A stretch of DNA of 64,000 bases from Thunnus maccoyii. Lineage: Eukaryota; Chordata; Actinopteri; Scombriformes; Scombridae. The position numbers were made by a program, and so were the translations under genes. Below are positions 58,790 through 64,000 of the stretch, piece after piece. The notes under the pieces are model-generated. The model was given only the letters and a program-made list of their open reading frames with translations. It was not told the DNA's origin and did not search any database. The number at the start of each line of letters is the position of its first letter. Within the stretch, counting starts at the first letter, position 1. The DNA lies in NCBI RefSeq assembly GCF_910596095.1, contig NC_056539.1, forward strand, positions 22,249,001-22,313,000, read 5' to 3'.

Positions 58790-61263
58790 GAGAGTTCACG
58801 TCTACTTCCAAGTCGTAATTACAGCTGGGACACTCTGACTTTCCTGAAAACTATGATATGTCTAACTTGGTACTGTAGTATACAGAAGTGCCTGAAAGTC
58901 TGTCATTAAATTTTTTTTATAGTATTAGTTTCATATTGTCAATGACTAGTAGCTGCCTGAATTGTCCCGTAACGAGAACGTTTGTTAATTGTAAACATGA
59001 GAATCTTTCCCGTCTCTACCATCCATCCCATATGATGTCAACGCAGCAGCTTCTGTTGTCTTTGTTTGGTATCATTTCAATTTGGATAATCTTTGTCAGG
59101 ATCATTTCAAGCACATCTCCTTCAGTGTGAACTCCACCTTCTGCTGTAGATACAGACGTCAGGTTGCAGAGAGTGAACTGGCATTTGCACCCAGTGGCGT
59201 ATTCAACAGCCTTATAGCCAAAAACAATTTTTCAATTAGCAAATTTGATCTTTTTCTGTTTTCTCTTTGATCATCGCAGACCAGGCAGGTTGGTAAACAT
59301 GAGCGTGCTGTATGCAGTTTACTGACATCACCTCACTGGATTCATTTGTACTGAATTTTCAGCCAGCTTTAACACTTTCAGTTAAAAGTGGAGCCATTTC
59401 TTTGCAAGTTTAAGGAGGAATCTTAGCTGCAATGTAAGTTTGTTATTAAAGCATTAAGCTGATATCCTCTGATTACAATCACAGCAGTAATTCCAGGAGA
59501 GACCTTTTAAAGGTTTCCAAACATTTTCATTCTCTGCTCGATGAAAGTCAGAGGTTTGTTTACCTTTTTAAATTCAAGCTTTTTTTTTTTTTTTTTTTCC
59601 TGAGGCAACAATTAGTTTTAAGTGTTTGGCCTGTGTGGAACCTGATAGCAGCAGGCTTTCATTATAATTAGCAGGCATCCAGGCTTTGAAAATGGATATT
59701 GGCACTTTCTACTTAATGTCAGCTTCTCTGATTGGAGTGACTTTCCAAATTGCTCCTGAAAGGAGAAGTTCTTCAGAGGTTCGGCTCAGCCTTGAAGAGA
59801 CGTAGCTGCCATTTTTCTATGTAGGTCTAATTTTTAACAGGCAGAAAAGCTCTTGTCTTTATTTGATTCATCTGTCTTAGTTTATTGTTTTTTTGTGGCA
59901 GATAACATTTACAATCATTTCAAAACAATGGCACCAAAGTTGGCTTGAAGCTGGACAGGAAGTACAGAGCCATTACAATACAACACAACTGTGTACAGCA
60001 GAATGTAATAAATGGGAAATACACAAATATTTAATAGTACAATGAAGGCAGCTGTGGGAGACATGGTTAGACCATGTTTTCCAGCATTTCTTACATGTGG
60101 CGAGACACTTTTAGGACTGCAACTAACAATTATTTTCATAATTGATAAATCTGCTGTTTTGTTATGTTTTTCAGGCAATAGAATAATAGTTTTGTTCACT
60201 AAATGTTTGATAGTAGTGAAGTTGTCATCCACAATTTCCCAGAGTCCAAGATGACGTCTTAAAATATCTTGTTTTATCTGACAGTCTGAAACCCAAATAT
60301 GTTGAAAGATATTTAGTTTAGATTTAGTTTACTGTAGTGTCAAGACAAGGAAAAGCAGCAAATTCTCACATTTGAGAAACTGGAGAGATTTTGCTTGAAA
60401 AATTACTTAAATTATTTGTCCATTGTGAACATAGTTGCAGATTAAATTTTCTGTTTATCAACTAATATTTGCAGCTGTAGACGCTTTGAAATTTATTAGA
60501 ACTACGAGTGGCTCCGTTGTTCAGTTCATATTTAATTTTTAAGCCAATTATCTGCAGATTGAGTTTGAATTTTAGTTGTTACTTGGAGATATCTGACATC
60601 TTTTAAATCCTCTAAAGATCCCCTTAGCCTTTGGATGAACTCAATCGTGATCTTTCCTTCTAACATTATAATTCGGTCAGACTTTTATTATTATCAGTAA
60701 TATGAGGTTGTCACATTGGATGTCACATCTTGAACTGAGGTGATATTTCAGCTGTGTTCATAGGAAAATAGTGTTTAATCTTTGGAGATAACATGTTGGC
60801 CATGTTATTGGCTTTTTTTATACAATACTCATTGATAATATCTTAAGATAATGACATAATTAAGGTAAGTGGCGCTGAGAAGAAAACAGAAATCTCGAGA
60901 TAATGAATAATGTTTAAGTTGTGATCTCAAGATAACAGGCCACCCTTGTATTCTGTAGATAGCAGCTGAAAGTGAGCTTCATGTACTGATTGCTGTCATG
61001 GAAAAGGAAGATTAGCCAAAGGTCGTCTCTGAATGCATCTATAGTCAGCTTGAGCTTGAGGCTGTGGACTCCTTATCTCAAACTCTGAGGGTGAGCACGA
61101 ACTCTTTTTTTCATAGAAGTGGTTCAACTTCATGACAAAACATTTGTCAATATTTAAAAGGAGATATGGCAGGTGATATTCTATATTTTTGTTCTTGTCA
61201 ACAAATCCTAAGAAAAGATCAAAGCCAACAATGCGTTAGTCTGTCTCTCAATACTTTCTGACT
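58790..61263. repeat. Tandem segmental duplication, unit 1 (about 2.47 kb)
   Basis: Collinear with 61264-63760 at high identity (long exact runs, such as the GACCAGGCAGGTTGGTAAACATGAGCGTGC region at 59279 against 61809). It contains a T17-18 tract (about 59580) and a diverged 'GCTGCAACTAA' repeat at 60111-60480. No convincing coding exon. Confidence 0.9.
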
Positions 61264-63760
61264 TGCAAAGAGAGTTTATGTCGACTTTGAAGTCTTAATT
61301 ACAGCTGAGAAACTCTTGACTTCCCTGAAAGCTACTATATGTCTAACTTGGCATTTCAATATACGGAAGTGCCTGAAAGTTAAACTAATATGGATGTCTC
61401 ATGTCAGCCAAAGTCTGTCATCAAAGGTGATTGAGCCAAAATTTTATAGTATTAGTGTCATGTTGTCGATGACCAAAAGCCGTCTTGAATTGTCTGGTAA
61501 TGAGAACGTTTGTTAATCGTAAACATGAGAATCTTTCCCATCTCTACCATCCATCCATCCCATACGATGTGAACGCAGCAGCTTCTGTTGTCTTTGTTTG
61601 GGGTCATTTCAATATGGATAATCTTTGTCAGGATAATATCAAGCACATCTCCTTCAGTGTGAACTCCACCTTCTGCTGTAGATACAGAGGTCAGGTTGCA
61701 GAGAGTGAACTAGCATTTGCACCCAGTGGCATATTCAACAGCCTTATAGCCAAAAACAATTTTTCAATTAGTGAATTTGACCTTTTTTTTTTTTTTTTTG
61801 ATCATCGCAGACCAGGCAGGTTGGTAAACATGAGCGTGCTGTATGCAGTTTACTGACATCACCTCACTGGATTCATTTGTACTGAATTTTCAGCCAGCTT
61901 TAACACTTTCAGTTAAAAGTGGAGCCATTTCTTTGCAAGTTTAAGGAGGAATCTTAGCTGCAATGTAAGTTTGTTATTAAAGCATTAAGCTGATATCCTC
62001 TGATTACAATCACAGCAGTAATTCCAGGAGAGACCTTTTAAAGGTTTCCAAACATTTTCATTCTCTGCTCGATGAAAGTCAGAGGTTTGTTTACCTTTTT
62101 AAATTCAAGCTTTTTTTTTTTTTTTTTTTCCTGAGGCAACAATTAGTTTTAAGTGTTTGGCCTGTGTGGAACCTGATAGCAGCAGGCTTTCATTATAATT
62201 AGCAGGCATCCAGGCTTTGAAAATGGATATTGGCACTTTCTACTTAATGTCAGCTTCTCTGATTGGAGTGACTTTCCAAATTGCTCCTGAAAGGAGAAGT
62301 TCTTCAGAGGTTCGGCTCAGCCTTGAAGAGACGTAGCTGCCATTTTTCTATGTAGGTCTAATTTTTAACAGGCAGAAAAGCTCTTGTCTTTATTTGATTC
62401 ATCTGTCTTAGTTTATTGTTTTTTTTGTGGCAGATAACATTTACAATTATTTTAAAACAATGGCACCAAAGTTGGCATGAAGCTGGACAGGAAGTACAGA
62501 GCCATTACAATACAACACAACTGTGTACAGCAGAATGTAATAAATGGGAAATACACAAATATTTAATAGTACAATGAAGGCAGCTGTGGGAGACCTGGTT
62601 AGACCATGTTTTAGGACTGCAACTAACAATTATTTTCATAATTGATAAATCTGCTGTTTTGTTATGTTTTTCAGGCGATAGAATAATAGTTTTGTTCACT
62701 AAATATTTGATAGTAGTGAAGTTGTCATCCACAATTTCCCAGAGTCCAAGATGACGTCTTAAAATATCTTGTTTTATCTGACAAACAGTCTGAAACCCAA
62801 ATATGTTGAAAGATATTTAGTTTAGATTTAGTTTACTGTAGTGTCAAGACAAGGAAAAGCAGCAAATTCTCACATTTGAGAAACTGGAGAGATTTTGCTT
62901 GAAAAAATACTTAAATTATTTGTCCATTGTGAACATAGTTGCAGATTAAATTTTCTGTTTATCAACTAATATTTGCAGCTGTAGACACTTTGAAATTTAT
63001 TAGAACTACGAGTGGCTCCGTTGTTCAGTTCATATTTAATTTTTAAGCCAATTATCTACAGATTGAGTTTGAATTTTGGTTGTTACTTGGAGATATCTGA
63101 CATCTTTCTGACATCATCCCCATAGCCTTTGGATGAACTCAATCGTGATCTTTCCTTCTAACATTATAATTCGGTCAGACTTTTATTATTATCAGTAATA
63201 TGAGGTTGTCACATTGGATGTCACATCTTGAACTGAAGTTATATTTCAGCTGTGTTCATAGGAAAATAGTGTTTAATCTTTGGAGATAACATGTTGGCCA
63301 TGTTATTGGCTTTTTTATACAATAATTATTGATAATATCTTAAGATAATGAGATAATTTGGGTAAGTGGTGCTGAGAAGAAAACAGAAATCTCAAGATGA
63401 TGAATAAAATGTTTAAGTTGTGATCTCAAGATAACAGGTCACCCTTGTATTCTGTAGGTAGCAGCTGAAAGTGAGCTTCATGTACTGATTGCTGTCATGG
63501 AAAAGGAAGATTAGCCAAAGGTCGTCTCTGAATGCATCTATAGTCAGCTTGAGCTTGAGGCTGTGGACTCCTTATCTCAAACTCTGAGGGTGAGCATGAA
63601 CTCTTTTTTTCATAGAAATGGTGCAACCTCATGAGAATACATTTGTAAATATTTAAAAGGTGATAAGGCAGGTGATATTCTATATTTTTTTGTTATCGTC
63701 AGCAAATCCTAAGAAAAGACCAAACCAAAAATGTGTTAACCTGTCTCTCAATACTTTGAC
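61264..63760. repeat. Tandem segmental duplication, unit 2 (about 2.5 kb)
   Basis: Direct head-to-tail copy of 58790-61263. It keeps about 45 bases near 61391-61437 that unit 1 lacks, and lacks about 32 bases (near 62611) that unit 1 has. Open frames present in both units are short and not conserved as proteins. Confidence 0.9.
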
Positions 63761-64000
63761 TTTCTGTCTAAGTTGTGTCCTTCAAACCCAAGTCCATTCA
63801 TTCCTACTGAAGAAATCTTAAATGTCACAAATTCAACTTTCATTTTTACAAAAGGCTAAATAATTCCTAAAACAGCTGGACACTGTAGCAAACGTTACTC
63901 AAACAGGATTAAATGGTGTATTTGTTGAGGACTATTTTCATCTGCAGATTAATGCATGTTTGGCACTAGTGAGTATTTATAGCAGCAGGACAGTGTCTGA
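63761..64000. other. Non-coding end of the window
   Basis: AT-rich single-copy-looking sequence after the tandem duplication; nothing identifiable. Confidence 0.5.

Noticed and set aside
59915..60232. A hydrophobic open frame (FIVLLNICVFPIYYILLYTVVLYC), repeated at 62447-62732
   Set aside because: It lies in the duplicated non-coding unit and partly in a dispersed repeat, differs in frame between the two copies, and has no homology I know.

Overview
The window is nuclear DNA of a bony fish, most likely a percomorph teleost. Genes are split by compact introns with GT/AG borders, intergenic DNA is AT-rich, there is a long CA microsatellite, and there are many short foldback repeats of kinds I remember from perch-like fish. 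Three protein genes can be recognised by exon-by-exon reading. Their human counterparts all lie on 19p13 (from memory), so this looks like a conserved but rearranged block. The species cannot be fixed from the sequence.

Layout. 1-12.6 kb, + strand: the 3' half of dazap1 (RNA-binding protein), from the last part of its second RRM to the poly(A) signal. 12.6-14.2 kb: foldback repeats. 14.2-28.5 kb, + strand: dpp9, with all 20 coding exons of the long form (886 residues, Ser/Asp/His triad intact) and a 3' UTR with several poly(A) signals. 29.24-29.35 kb, - strand: one orphan coding-like terminal exon. 30.05-33.55 kb, - strand: angptl4, complete in seven exons (449 residues), with a TATA and CCAAT promoter. 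33.7-40.2 kb: mostly repeats. 40.2-50.5 kb, + strand: a chain of six short exons with mutually compatible phases, ending in an acidic C-terminus. I do not recognise this gene, and it is the best candidate for something undescribed here. 50.5-58.7 kb: repeats, a promoter-like patch and one candidate first exon at 54.5 kb. 58.8-63.76 kb: a 2.5-kb segment present twice in direct tandem.

The three known genes do not form an operon-like unit. dazap1 acts in mRNA splicing, translation and transport. dpp9 is a cytosolic and nuclear post-proline dipeptidase that restrains CARD-type inflammasome sensors in mammals. angptl4 is a secreted inhibitor of lipoprotein lipase. dpp9 and angptl4 are convergent (tail to tail). 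Exon borders come from reading splice sites and phase by eye; no alignment, RNA or database search was available.
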